Source: Aquanectria penicillioides (lineage: Eukaryota > Ascomycota > Sordariomycetes > Hypocreales > Nectriaceae). Taken from it: a stretch of 64,000 bases of DNA. Every line of letters starts with the position of its first letter. The first letter of the stretch is position 1. Positions 47,301 to 58,147 of the stretch are shown here, piece after piece. Made by a program: the position numbers and the translations under genes. The stretch is taken from the NCBI GenBank assembly GCA_003415625.1, contig PYIU01000006.1, positions 1,922,001-1,986,000 of the forward strand, in the 5' to 3' direction. The notes under the pieces are model-generated. The model searched no databases and was not told the origin of the DNA. It worked only from the letters and a program-made list of their open reading frames with translations.

Positions 47301-48854
47301 AAACACATGCTCCAGGAGGCCGTCACTCGCGTTCTGCGCGCTCCGATGTCCTTCTTCGACACGACGCCCCTGGGCCGCATCACAAACCGCTTCTCTCGCG
47401 ATGTTGACGTCATGGATAACAACCTGACGGACGCCATCCGCATGTTCTTCCTTACCATTGGCATGATCACGTCCGTCTTCATCCTCATTATTGCCTACTT
47501 TTACTACTTTGCCATTGCGCTCGTGCCGCTCTACACTCTCTTCGTCCTCGCCGCCTCGTACTACCGCTCTTCTGCCCGCGAGGTCAAGCGATTCGAGTCG
47601 GTCCTGCGTTCCAATGTCTTCGCCAAGTTCGGCGAGGGCTTGAGCGGCGTGGCATCGATCCGTGCCTACGGACTGCAGGAACGCTTCGTCCGGGAGTTGC
47701 GCCAGTCCGTCGACGAGATGAACGGCGCTTATTTCATTACGTTTGCTAACCAGCGATGGCTCTCAATCCGTATCGATTTGATCGGTACCTTGCTTGTCTT
47801 CACCGTGGCTATTCTTGTCGTCACGTCTCGTTTCACCATCGACCCTTCGATCGGCGGCCTTGTGCTCAGTTACATTCTGTCCATTGTTGGTATGATGCAG
47901 TTCTCTGTCCGTCAGCTTGCTGAAGTTGAGAATGCCATGAACGCTGTTGAGCGTCTGTACTACTACGGCACCGAGCTCGAGGAGGAGGCCCCTTTGCACA
48001 CCGTGGAAGTGCGCAAGGAGTGGCCCGAGAAGGGTGAGATCATCTTTGACAATGTCGAGATGCGCTACCGCACGAACCTCCCTCTTGTCCTCCAGGGCCT
48101 TACCATGCACGTAAAGGGCGGCGAGCGTATTGGCATCGTCGGACGAACTGGTGCTGGAAAGAGTTCCATCATGAGCACCCTGTTCCGTCTCGTTGAGATC
48201 TCAGGGGGTCGCATCACCATTGACGGCGTCAACATCTCCACGATTGGACTGCATGACCTGCGTTCTCGTCTTGCCATCATCCCGCAAGACCCGACGCTCT
48301 TCCGCGGCACCGTCCGTAGTAACCTAGATCCCTTCCACGAGCACACTGACCTGGAGCTGTGGTCCGCCCTACGCCAGGCCGATCTGGCGCCTGCTGACGC
48401 TGGCGACTCGCCTGGCGACCGGCCTAAGGACGCGTCACGCATCCACCTCGACAGCATTGTTGAGGAGGACGGCCTCAACTTCTCCCTCGGCCAGCGACAG
48501 CTAATGGCCCTCGCCCGAGCGCTTGTTCGCGGCGCACAAATCATCGTGTGCGACGAGGCCACCTCGTCCGTCGACATGGAGACCGACGACAAGATCCAGG
48601 CCACCATCGCGACCGGCTTCCGCGGAAAGACGCTGCTGTGCATTGCGCACCGCCTGCGAACCATTATAGGCTACGACCGCATCTGCGTCATGGACGCAGG
48701 CCGCATCGCAGAGCTCGACACGCCCCTGGAGCTTTGGAAGCAGGGCGGCATCTTCAGGGGTATGTGTGACCGAAGCGGAATCCGCGCCGAGGACATCCAC
48801 GGCGCTAGAGAGGAGATAGAGGAGTTAGATGGAGGAAAAGAGGAACGGTCATGA
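44306..48854 (+). CDS. yor1: ABCC/MRP-type ABC transporter, YOR1-like; one-base frameshift in exon 2
   Basis: Exons 44306-44710, 44840-46493 and 46553-48854, about 1453 residues (yeast Yor1 is 1477). It is a full transporter with two transmembrane domains, each followed by an ATPase domain; Yor1 exports oligomycin and other organic anions at the plasma membrane. NBD1 has Walker A GSVGSGKSS, signature ISGGQKQR and Walker B VLMDDPLSAVD. The Asp after MD replaces the usual catalytic Glu, a known ABCC asymmetry. NBD2 has GRTGAGKSS, FSLGQRQ and IIVCDEATSSVD. The Yor1-type motif NHFIYRGMTVGGQARGVLIG is present. The N-terminus is acidic and cytosolic, with no TMD0. The frame breaks at G6 (45118-45123). 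One more G would join AWIAHRTGG to PAPHIGRGIGLAFGV, and exon 2 is one base short of the phase needed. Natural substrates cannot be told from sequence. Confidence 0.92.
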
Positions 48855-50628
48855 TGATAGATACTTCAAAAAGTTGAGTAATGAAGATTTTTGGTCGCAT
48901 TGCGCACGCACAATACACGCGCGCGAATAAGATATATCCATATACACAGGTACACTTAACGGGGGGAACGGAGGATTAAGTTTGTATGTCTGCACCCCTT
49001 GAGGAGATACAAACGCAGAATTGGTACTATTAAAATCTAACTAAAAGGAGTAAAAAAAGTATATTACAAAAGGATATACAAAATAAAATTTACTGATAAC
49101 TAACTATTCTTTGTGTTATTCTTAATAATTAATTTGATACTTTATATTCACAACCGTTGCTCGTAGACTGGCGATTGCTTGCGGCCGTTCTAAACCTAAC
49201 CTAAATAACTGTCACGCAGACAATAACTAATACCACAAGAAACTGATTCCTCGAGCTAGACTACCCCTAAGCACAATGGGGGCATCGGGAGCGCAGCGCC
49301 GGCGGCGCGGACGCACTGATGGTGATCGATTCTGCGAGATGCGGTTTTCAGAACAGTCTTTCTAGGGCTAGCCAATACAACTGCCTACTTGGAATGGACA
49401 ATGCGATGTATATAGACCAAAGCCTTGCGATTGACGAAGATAAATATACATATGAAGCCATTGCCGAGATCGCCCCATCTTATTTCCTTAAACCTATTTA
49501 TTACTCAGGTAGGTGACTGGGATACTTTAGTGTTAGCACCAAACCAACTTCTGATGCAATGCATCATCTACGAGCCCGCCACTCTATTAAATAGAGGTTT
49601 TTATTCTACGGGTATAGTCTTTTTTCATCTATTATTATGGTATAGAGGCACTATTTACCTTAAGGTCTAAATAGTATGAATAAAATAAATGAATAAATAA
49701 TAATTCATATTATTACTTATTCATTCATTTTTACTTTCTTTATAAAAATTTCTAATCCGCTTAATCCATATATTTATGCCCTATTTTACTTGATATTATA
49801 GTGCGTTGGATGTATTGATTATATAGTAACATGGGCGATATGTGACCCAGCAGCAAATGGAGACAAAGTTGTGACCGCAACCTTCGTACATTGATAGTAG
49901 TGGATACTAAAAAACTGAAGTAACATTTGGGTAACAAGTAATAAATATAGATCGTCGGTGTGCAGATGCTAAATAAAACATCCCCAAGTCATATGCAAGG
50001 CTCGTGGTTCCCTGCAAGTCTCACATGGTCTTCTCCCGTCGCAAAGACAGTCTCACGATCTCGTGGAACCAAGTACCACGTAGCAGCCCCTTCATTAAGT
50101 TATTGTCCATTACCATTGTAATTCGCTTTGTATGAATGCCTCATATTTCAACTAAAAGTATGTACGTCTCGAACCAAGAAAATAAAAAAAGGCTGTCCGT
50201 GGATAGCCTAAGCACCTGTTCACCAGCCAGTCGGAACCAACTCCTCGCCCAGTCTAAGAGCTGTTGCTATTCAAACCAACAACCGTTGCAGCACCGATAG
50301 CCACTGCGAACCCCTGTCTTACGAGGGGTGGCATCCTTCTTTGACAGCCAGCTCATACAAGAAATCCCCGTTCAAGTCCTGGGTTCCAGGGCATTAAAAG
50401 TCCCTAGGGCGAATAAGAAATATCACATCAATGTACTTGACGGAAACAAGAATTCAAAGAGTATCCACAAGCCATTCCCTGAAAATGCCAACCCTTGACG
50501 CCGTAAATTGAATGAATTGATGAAGCCTCTTCTCCAAACCCGATTTTGGTGACCGAGGGCAATGGTTTGAGAGCAATTGATAGCATGTGCTTAATGTCGT
50601 AAATCGACCATGGTTACGCGACCACGGT
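48855..50628. other. AT-rich island downstream of the ABC transporter, possible transposon remnant
   Basis: Composition changes sharply after about 48900. Long stretches, especially 49600-49830, are visibly dominated by A and T. The interval holds a 38-bp imperfect hairpin (49688-49725). It also has a short GC-rich block (about 49277-49340, GCATCGGGAGCGCAGCGCC) flanked by AT-rich DNA, a contrast typical of old repeat-induced-mutated elements. No transposase or reverse-transcriptase motif is readable. The element interpretation is inference. Confidence 0.35.
49688..49725. repeat. Imperfect inverted repeat, 17-bp arms, 4-nt spacer
   Basis: Left arm AATGAATAAATAATAAT, spacer TCAT, right arm ATTATTACTTATTCATT. 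Sixteen of 17 positions pair; the single mismatch is an A/G-type transition. It sits at the centre of the AT-rich island. Confidence 0.75.
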
Positions 50629-51789
50629 TTAAATCCGGTTTTGTGAGCTCTGCGAGCCGCTGCCATACGCCGAATGTCTGGCTCCTCCTGCAGACCCAGG
50701 CATGTGAGGAGGAGGAAGGGCAGAGGGGTCATCTGCGAGGAGATCGTCCAGGAACGCACTGGGAGCTCGCTGACTCGGGGGTCGGGTCAGGTTCAGAGAC
50801 GTGCTGCTAATATCCCGTCGGGCATTGAACGAGGGCGAATCCGGGGGCGATGGGTTGAGGGTGTTGCGCGAAGGGTTGGAGAACTGTCCACGAGAATCCG
50901 GGCGCAAGTTGGTCAAGCTAATAGAGTGCTCATGATTTCCTCCAGGAGAGCTATTGCCAGCAGCGTAAAAGCCCGAGGGCAAGAAGGCCGATCCACGGTT
51001 GCCAGGAGCGTTACCGGAAGCAGCAGCCGTGGGAGAGAAAAACAGGTTGGATGCGCTGGGAGTGGCAGAGAGTACAGTAGGGCCGCGGGTTGTGCGGCGG
51101 ACACCGCGTCCTGCAGAAAGAGACATGTTGGATCCAGCATCGGTATACTTGTAGAAAGGCGCAGGAGGCGCGGGAAAGCCGGCCTTGGCGTTGGCATCAT
51201 GTTGGGCCTTGGCAGCTCGTTCGACTGAGCGGTGGAGGAGGAAGCCGACGATCACGCGCCAGAGGAGAATGCCGAGTCCAAATGCACCAAGAATAGCACC
51301 CACGGCAATGAAGACGGTTCCATCGGGAGCGCTGGAGTGCTGCATGAACGGGGCGTTCTTGGTGGGTGGGACAGAGGGTGCTGGGTAGGTGGGAATAGCT
51401 TTAATTCCGGTCAGGGTAGGCATGCCAGTGACGGCAGATTCGCTGACCGAGGCGGAGGTGACGCTGGATTTCACGCTGGTGCTGGTCTGGCTTGATGCCT
51501 GGGTCGAGGACGCCTTGGTGGACGAGGTTGAGGAAGCCTTGGCCTCAGTGGAAGAAGCCTTGGCCTCGGTCGACGAAGCCTTAGTCTCTTGGGTGGAGGA
51601 TTGCTTGGATTCGGCGGTGGTCGATGCCGCGTCGGCTTTGGTACTGCTCTTGGAGTCATTGCCCGAGTCGGTGGACTTTGCAGAATCGCTGTTTGCCGAG
51701 CTGTCGTCTGCTGCGTAGACAATGCCACCACTGAAGAGCAGAACAGAGAGCAAAAGCTCGGGCTTAGGGAGGTAGTTGGCCGGCCGCAT
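50629..51789 (-). CDS. csi2: CSI2-like single-pass membrane protein with Ser/Thr-rich ectodomain
   Basis: A single exon of 386 residues. An N-terminal signal peptide (about 1-26, hydrophobic LLLSVLLFSGGIVYA) is followed by a Ser/Thr-rich, probably O-mannosylated region (27-135). That region contains seven-residue repeats of the KASSTEA type. A single transmembrane helix lies at about 157-180 (TVFIAVGAILGAFGLGILLW). After it comes the RVIVGFLLHRSVERAA segment and a long disordered Pro/Ser-rich cytoplasmic tail. This layout and the motif around the helix recall fungal Csi2, which yeast work links to chitin synthase III function and cell-wall assembly. The similarity is from recognition of the helix region only. 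A generic wall-stress sensor-like protein is the alternative. It is divergent from vps68 across 2.5 kb. Confidence 0.6.
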   Translation of the reverse strand: MRPANYLPKPELLLSVLLFSGGIVYAADDSSANSDSAKSTDSGNDSKSSTKADAASTTAESKQSSTQETKASSTEAKASSTEAKASSTSSTKASSTQASSQTSTSVKSSVTSASVSESAVTGMPTLTGIKAIPTYPAPSVPPTKNAPFMQHSSAPDGTVFIAVGAILGAFGLGILLWRVIVGFLLHRSVERAAKAQHDANAKAGFPAPPAPFYKYTDAGSNMSLSAGRGVRRTTRGPTVLSATPSASNLFFSPTAAASGNAPGNRGSAFLPSGFYAAGNSSPGGNHEHSISLTNLRPDSRGQFSNPSRNTLNPSPPDSPSFNARRDISSTSLNLTRPPSQRAPSAFLDDLLADDPSALPPPHMPGSAGGARHSAYGSGSQSSQNRI

Positions 51790-53018
51790 GGTGGTGAATG
51801 GTTATGGTGTGGACTCGAAAAAGATGACTGGTGGATAATTTCGAGGCAATGGACGAGTCGTGGGACGGTAGGAGACTGCTCGGGACCGGGAGGTTGTGAA
51901 TCAAGTCTAGAGGCGGGTCGAGGGGCGTCGGAGGGTGGAATGTCAAGGGAATATCGATTGACGAGGAGCCAAAGGTCCGCCGTAACGTCTGATTCGAGTG
52001 ACACAGGGGTGTCAACGAACGTCTTCCCTTGAAGCCGGTTGAGCGAGGGCAAAAGACGACGAGCGCGGAGCGTCGATTGTCGAACCGAAGCGGGAAGAAG
52101 GGTCAGTCGGTCGTCGCGCGCGAGGCGGCCAGAAGCGAGAGAAAGGGCTGATGAGTAAAAAGAATAGCGCCTGCAATGTGTTTGGTAAAACAAAAACAAC
52201 GAAAGAATAGAAAAGAGCGTAGGAAGCGAGATGAAGCAGAGCGTAACCAGCGAAAGGGTAAGACGCCTACAAGCACCGTAGAAACATGACCCGGGGGCGG
52301 CTGATGTTTGATGGGAGATGAAATTAGGCGATGGGGAATGGAGGAGAGCGAAGGAAAACGGGGTCGCACGACAGGCTGGCGACACGACGCTGCGGACGCA
52401 CAGCCCCGACCTGGTTTGAGTGCGCGTGGGTGCGTGGCTCCTTCCCTGCACGGTGTGGGTGCGTGCTCTCCATTGCATGCCTTCCCACTTTGCACACCAA
52501 GCAGCCGAGCAGGGCAAGAGCTAAGACGAGGACAAGAAAAAAAGGAGGAAATTAGTACGTACCGGCAACCACCCCAGACCAGACTTAGCCTAGCCGCGTT
52601 GCTGCTCTACTGCATTGACGCAAGGAGCGTGCCCCTGTGGATGTGACCGGGAGTTTAATTCGCTGGCGCCCCTCTTTAGTGCCGTGTCTCTCAGTGCCCT
52701 CCAAGCTGCAGAAACCCACTCTCCAGGCCATCTATTTCGGCTTGGCCCAGCGCTGCTCAGGTGGTACAGCGGTCAGATGGCCCCCAATATTGACCCCCTC
52801 CAGGCGCCCATGCCGCCATGAGCGCGCACACTAGCCAGGAACGGGTCGCGGTTTAAAGCGGCCATCAGCTTGTAACTGGACCGCTATTTTGGGCTGCGGT
52901 GCTGATGTTCAGCTTTACTTCGGTGCTGTCCTTACTCAGACTGCACTGCGGATCGTCCTGCAGGAATTTATTATTATTATTATTTTTTTTTCGCGGCTCT
53001 GCCTTTTCCGGCCGGGGT

Positions 53019-53038
53019 TGGTGGTGGTGGTGGTGGTG
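53019..53038. repeat. (GGT)n microsatellite
   Basis: About six GGT/GTG units in the csi2-vps68 intergenic region. Confidence 0.75.
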
Positions 53039-53142
53039 TGAGGTGACGGCATACACCAAGAGGGTGGTCTTGGCTGGCTGGTTGCCCTGGGAAAAAAAAG
53101 AAACGGAGGGTTGGTGGCGATGTCTTCTTGGACGGTGAATGG

Positions 53143-53169
53143 TATGTAGGTACAATTCGTACCTACATA
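53143..53169. repeat. Perfect 11-bp inverted repeat with 5-nt loop
   Basis: TATGTAGGTAC, spacer AATTC, GTACCTACATA. All 11 base pairs match. It lies in the divergent csi2-vps68 promoter region, 1.1 kb upstream of vps68, and is built from the same GTAGGTACCTAC theme as other intergenic palindromes in the window. Confidence 0.85.
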
Positions 53170-54279
53170 ATACATGAGAAGAGCCTACGTACGTACGCAA
53201 CTGCTGCTTGGCTGCCGCTGCGCTTCTGGCAGCTGCATGCTACGCAATCCATAAGCCCATTTATTGGTGGGGCGAATATGCGGTTTGGCTTGTTCACTCG
53301 ACGACAATAGCGGGCGGCATAAAGTAAACACAGAAAAAAATGGGCTTCAGCCAACGAAGAAAGGCGCTCGCGCCTCGATTGTTTTGGCGACGAGTAGTTT
53401 CTTCCCGATGCCGACATTGGAGTCTGGAGTTATTCGCACGTTGTTTGCCCGGAGATTGTTCTGCAACCACTAGTTGCTTAGTTGAGCGGCCGCGAGTTGG
53501 TCGTCGTGTGCGTACGACAGACAGCATGCAGACGGCCTATTGACGGACATAAAGGCCTTGCTTGCCTGCGTCGAAATGCGAGATGCAGGCTCGACCGGCA
53601 AGCCACATCTCATGGGTTTCCCGGGGTCTTCGATCTTCGTATCCTCTCGTCTAGGATTGATGCGGTCACACATCCGCGACCAAAATATCACCTCGTGGAG
53701 CTGTCTGGGGTTCCCTGTGGCACGAAGATTGATGCACGGCCGGGCTTTGGGCCGCTTGGATGGTTTTCAGGGTCCTGTTCGTGTGAACGGAGATCTTAGC
53801 TCGCAAAGACTCACTGGTCAGCGGGGCAACATGGCTTGTTCGTTCATCCACTGGCCGCTGTGAATCGTTGTCGAGTTGTCACTTTTTCTTGTTTTCCTGC
53901 CTGCAACATTCCCTGAGAACCCTGTCAACAAGCGGGCCCACGGTTCTTCAGGCATTGACCATGTTTTTGCCACGGGCTATTGCATCACACCCGTCGGCCA
54001 CCGCTCACAGCCACAGCGGGAGGGTACACAAAATCACGTACCAGCCCGACGCACGTGACTTTTCCTCGGTGCCAAGCCTTCCGACGTCCTAGAGCCGCCC
54101 AGCCTCGTCATCGCGACCCTCAGAGCTGCCTCAACCTCCGAACTTACGTCAGGTGCCTAGTTTACCTCGACGTCCACCCTCAACATCGCATCCCGCATCA
54201 CCCGCCTTCAACCGACGTCACGCCCTTCTGGCAAACCGCAATCCCCGACAAATCCTCTTCGAATTCTTGAACCGAAATC

Positions 54280-54999
54280 ATGGAGGAGGAGCGTCTCTGG
54301 AAGTTCAGACGGCCTGAGTGGCTTAACAGTATCTGGGCCCGCAATGCCGGCGTCTACAGCGCAGGAGCTCTGGTATGTCATGCTTTGAAGATTGCGGCTT
54401 TTGATGTTTTTGCAGTCAATCATTCGAATGCGTTGCAATAAAATTACCTGCCTCTGGGCACCGCAACCTATTCCCTCGTCTGAAGCGCAATCAGCTAACC
54501 GCATCCCTTCACGCAGTTCTCCATCGCCTTCTACGTTATGCTCGACTCTGCCGTCTGGTCCAAGTCGGCCAACAACGGATCCGACGTCCACATCAAGTTT
54601 GTCGACTGGCTACCCTTCGTCTTCTCCAGCCTGGGTATGCTCATCATCAACTCCGTCGAGAAGCAGCGCCTCAGTGCCGACTCGTTCAGTTATAGCGGAT
54701 CTGGCGTCGCATGGAAGGCCCGCGTGGTGTTGTTCTTGGGGTTTGCCGCCCTTGCTGGTGGAATGGCTGGCGGTGTCACCGTCTTCGTTCTCAAGTTTAT
54801 CGTTCCAAGTGTCGCGATGCCTGCTTTGGGCATGGGTATCGAGAACGTCGTGAGCAACGCTTTGGTCGGTCTGAGGTAAGTCGAAACCCAACATATCCTG
54901 GCTTGGATGTACATGATGATTCTAATAAATCCCAGCTCTGTTGTCCTTTGGGTCAGCCAGAACATGGAGGACGAGTACTCTTACAATCTCTCCCTGTAG
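54280..54999 (+). CDS. vps68: VPS68 / TMEM50 (UPF0220) family membrane protein
   Basis: Exons 54280-54372, 54517-54875 and 54936-54999, giving 171 residues. Four hydrophobic helices are visible: NAGVYSAGALFSIAFYVML, VDWLPFVFSSLGMLIINSV, ARVVLFLGFAALAGGMAGGV TVFVLKFI, and IENVVSNALVGLSSVVLWV. The short N-terminus (EERLWKFRRPEWLNSIWARN) and the VEKQRLSADSFSYSG loop fit the family. Yeast Vps68 works with Vps55 and ESCRT-III in endosome-to-vacuole sorting. Intron ends are GT-AG throughout and the exon sum is exactly in phase. Confidence 0.88.
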
Positions 55000-55740
55000 A
55001 AGGCAGCTAGTGACACCATGCGCAGAGAATAACGGAGGGTTTGCACTCAGTTTGAGGCGCATTCCCGGATGCGCCGCATTTTGAGGAGACCGTTGTGTGT
55101 ACAATATGGACAGGCCATCATCAGCATTGTGGCGTCGGATGAACCGGGACGTCAACAGCCTCATGCATGTCATCGAGAATCTGCAAGGAGAGCTCGATGT
55201 TGGTTACCTCCTTTTGGAGGGCAGGGTAGTTGTTGGGATGCTGTTCCCCGAGGAGCTCGTGGGGACGGAAATCTGAGGAGTGAATTTTGTCATTTAGCGT
55301 TATCGGTAGGCAAAGGTATTCGTGCTGTATCCGTACTTGGAAGTTTGAACTTTACGTTAGTCCCAAGAGGCCTCAATCATGGTGACAGGAACATGTGAGG
55401 ACAACAGGGATATCTCGGCAAATCAGATTTACAGGGTCAGAAATTTATGGCCTGCGGATTTCCTGGTAGATGCGGGATTTCCCATTCCAAACTGGAAACA
55501 TGCAGGTCAAAGGCAGTTGCAAATATGGACTGACAGTCGTGTCGAAGACATGGCTCGGCGGCTAACGTCACTGGCGCCTGTACCCTGTCATGCATCCCCA
55601 CCAAAGTCAACACATCCATCACACCTCATATTTGCCCATTTTCACTTCCACCTCTAGACCTTCACTACACGACTAATCCTATAAAAAACCGCCCTTTATT
55701 AAGTGGAATATTTGCTCTTATATCTTTTTATTTTGCAATT
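55000..55740. other. Intergenic region between vps68 and the 152-residue unknown gene
   Basis: 740 bases with the vps68 3' flank and the promoter of the next gene. A TATAAAAAA stretch at 55680-55688 lies about 50 bases before that gene's ATG. It is a possible TATA box, or simply AT-rich leader. Confidence 0.45.
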
Positions 55741-56336
55741 ATGGCCGATCGTAACCGCGCCACTACAAATGGCGGCGTCTCGCGCGTCCGCAACGGCACA
55801 TCAAGCAGTGTCCGCAGAAACCTCTTCCAGAGCCAGTTGACCCGGCGACCCACGGCCAGCTCGTCCACATCGACCGAGACGCTGCACCTGGACGTCGACG
55901 TGCTGTCCGACACGTCCGAAATCGTCGTTCGCGACAAGCACGGCGAGATTAAGCTGGGCGACCCACCGACGCCCATCCTCGAAGATGAGGACGAGCTGCC
56001 GCTAGATCACCGCCAGGAGAGTGAGAGTACGTGCATTTGTCGCGTCTCTTTGCGCGTCTGCGACAACTTTTTGAGACAAAAAGGCTTACTAGGTACATAG
56101 AGGAGCGGCAGCGATTGGCTGAAGCCGTCAAACACCACAGAATTCATAACAGCTCCGTGCCAGACCAGCCCGAGGGTAAGCCATCGTGCTCACTTGAGAC
56201 CGAAACCCAAAAAACTACTTGCTAATGCCACTTTACAGAGCTCCTCGAAGCCGTCAGGGCAAGCCTCAGGGCCAAAGTGGCAGCCCTGGCCGAGGACAAC
56301 TGGATGTTCGAACCGGAAGAACAGCCCCGCGGTTAA
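55741..56336 (+). CDS. Small protein of unknown function, 152 residues
   Basis: Exons 55741-56026, 56101-56175 and 56239-56336; both introns (74 and 63 bp) have GT-AG ends and phases join cleanly. Not recognised. The N-terminal third is basic and Ser/Thr/Asn-rich (RVRNGTSSSVRRNLFQSQLT), followed by an acidic Pro-containing stretch (DPPTPILEDEDELPLD). The C-terminus is a charged helix-prone segment (ELLEAVRASLRAKVAALAED) ending in NWMFEPEEQPRG. There is no signal peptide or transmembrane helix. This build suggests a soluble, partly disordered nuclear or cytosolic protein with a short coiled coil. The stop codon is only 98 bases from that of the convergent get4, so their 3' UTRs very likely overlap. 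Confidence 0.75.
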
Positions 56337-56434
56337 CCATGCCATTCCGCCTATGCAACGCCCGCTATCTATGTTTTTTTTGTTTCTCTCTCAGGTTCCT
56401 ATGATACATGAACTCCCGACCGTCAGACGGACGA

Positions 56435-57493
56435 TTAATCCAGTCCCTCCGGCGCAGGGGCATCCAGACCCCGTTGAGCCGGTCTCCGCTGCTGGGGCTG
56501 CGACGCACCGCCAGCAGGAGCACCTCCACCGAACAGCCCGCTCATCATGTCCATCAAAGGGTTGCTCTGGCGGGGTTGAGCGATTCCAAAGTACATCTCT
56601 CCAATCATCTGGAGCGCATCCCCCCACGTCTCGGCGTCGTTGATCTGAGTGGCGTACTTGGAAATGAGGCCCTTGAACAGCTCAGGTGCCGAGCGCTGAA
56701 CCGCCATGAGAAGAAAGCCGAGGAAGTTGAGGAGTGGGAGGCTAGGGAAGACGCGGATATCGCCGCTGGAGCCCGACACGTCCTGGACGCCCAGCCCGGG
56801 GTTCTCGTCGCTCAGCGTGCTGGTGAAGAGGCGGTAGCAGGTGTTGGCGGCGCGGACGTTGCCGATGAGCAGGTAGGGCAGTACAGCTCGACTGGCGAAC
56901 AAGCCAGCCTGATGCGGCTCGCCCTCCTTGTACCATTTGTACTCCATCTTAGTCAGGACCTCGGGTGAGTCCTTGGTTCCCAATATCAAGTGCTTCTCTG
57001 CCTCGTATGTATCGTGCTCCTCGGCGTAGAGCGATCCTGCAACGTGGTGAAGCTCCGGGTCTCCAGCAGGGAACTCGCCAAACTTGGCCGACCACCTATC
57101 CACAGCGTCAACAACACCCAGCACGAACGGCGATTCGCGGAACAGTGCTACTCACCCAATCATGTCTCCCACAAACCTCTTGCGCGTAGGCTCCTCGGGG
57201 TCAAACAGGCGCAGACAAGTCAACAGCCGGTTCTTGGAGGTGGCATCTGGCTTGAGCTCTGCCTGCGTGTAGATGTCGACCAGCATGATGCACAGGTCAC
57301 CGCCGCTGCCGCCCTGGCCGGCGCGGAGCAGAGACTGAGCAACATTCGAGAGGATATCGATGGCGGCGGGCCAGTTGGCGGTCTTGATGTAGCGGGAGGC
57401 GGCGACACGGGTCTGCTGCTGGGCCTCGTAGTAGTCGCCTTCGGTGATCTTGTTCTGCAGGCGGGCGACGATCTTGTCGACCTTGCTGGCCAT
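56435..57493 (-). CDS. get4: GET4, tail-anchored protein targeting factor
   Basis: Exons 57493-57156 and 57095-56435, with a 60-bp intron, giving 332 residues (yeast Get4 is 312). Get4 forms an all-helical repeat scaffold that, with Get5, hands tail-anchored membrane proteins from Sgt2 to Get3 in the cytosol. Characteristic segments are KVDKIVARLQNKITEGDYYE, AQQQTRVAASRYIKTANWPA, FGEFPAGDPELHHVAGSLYA and LLNFLGFLLMAVQRSAPELF. A Gly/Ala/Gln-rich tail follows that is not part of the yeast core. The ATG at 57493 fits family starts. It is convergent with the unknown 152-residue gene, and tRNA-Gly lies 330 bases upstream on the other strand. Confidence 0.9.
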
Positions 57494-57826
57494 GATGGGC
57501 GAGTTTGTCCCGGGGGGGGCTTTTGGAACTCGGTCCAAAAGAGGGGGAGGGTTTCGGGGAGGCAGGAGGTGGAGCTGCCTTGCGAGGGTGTATCGCAGGG
57601 AGTCTCGCGATGATGCTTCGAAGCCTGTCGGGAGGTGACTGAGCCGTGCTTGGAGGGGTTGGCCTTGGCCTTGGCCTTACCTGACAAGGTCACGAAGGTC
57701 CACCGAATGTCCTAGCTCTCGATGCTACCCCACAACGGTCGCCCGAGGCTCCACCATTTTAGCGTACCTTTATAAGAGCCTAGCATAACCTCTGTGTCCA
57801 AAATCAGCATGGTCGCGTTGCTCACA
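57494..57826. other. Intergenic region between get4 and tRNA-Gly
   Basis: 333 bases with the get4 promoter. A GGCCTTGGCCTTGGCCTT repeat is seen near 57661-57678. Nothing else is recognised. Confidence 0.5.
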
Positions 57827-57897
57827 GCGCGAATGGTTTAGTGGTAAAATGCGGGCTTCCCATGCCTGTGCCCCGGGTTCGATTCCCGGTTCGCGCA
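57827..57897 (+). tRNA. tRNA-Gly (anticodon CCC), intronless
   Basis: Full cloverleaf. The acceptor stem GCGCGAA pairs exactly with TTCGCGC, and the discriminator base is A. The D-arm is GTTT/AAAT with loop AGTGGTA. The anticodon stem CGGGC/GCCTG encloses the loop TTCCCAT, giving anticodon CCC (reads GGG). The T-arm is CCGGG TTCGATT CCCGG. The A-box (TGGTTTAGTGG) and B-box (GGTTCGATTCC) internal promoters are both present. Confidence 0.96.
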
Positions 57898-57902
57898 CTT
57901 GC

Positions 57903-57907
57903 TTTTT
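57903..57907 (+). terminator. RNA polymerase III terminator of tRNA-Gly
   Basis: A run of five T six bases after the tRNA 3' end, the normal Pol III stop signal. Confidence 0.8.
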
Positions 57908-58147
57908 GCCGTTTGCGTCAATTTCTTTTTGTCATTTTGTTAGAGGAATCGAGCCAGAATGTGCGTGGCCATGGTTGTGGGCATGATACTTGTTGAGGGC
58001 TTGTTAGAACGGGGTGGCGGATGGCGGATAGAGAGAGATATAGCAACTGACCACTCCCCAATTGAAAAATAAAAGAAAGGGTGGATGTACACGTTATGAT
58101 TATTCATCTACATAAAAAGAATCCAACTAGAATCAAGTTTTTTCTAG

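Larger units (their letters stand above)
51790..54279. other. Divergent promoter region between csi2 and vps68
   Basis: 2.5 kb with no recognisable gene. It contains ATT repeats (52968-52984), a GGT repeat (53019-53038) and a perfect 11-bp inverted repeat (53143-53169). Open frames antisense and sense around 51590-52520 are shadows or chance frames in GC-biased DNA. Confidence 0.5.
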
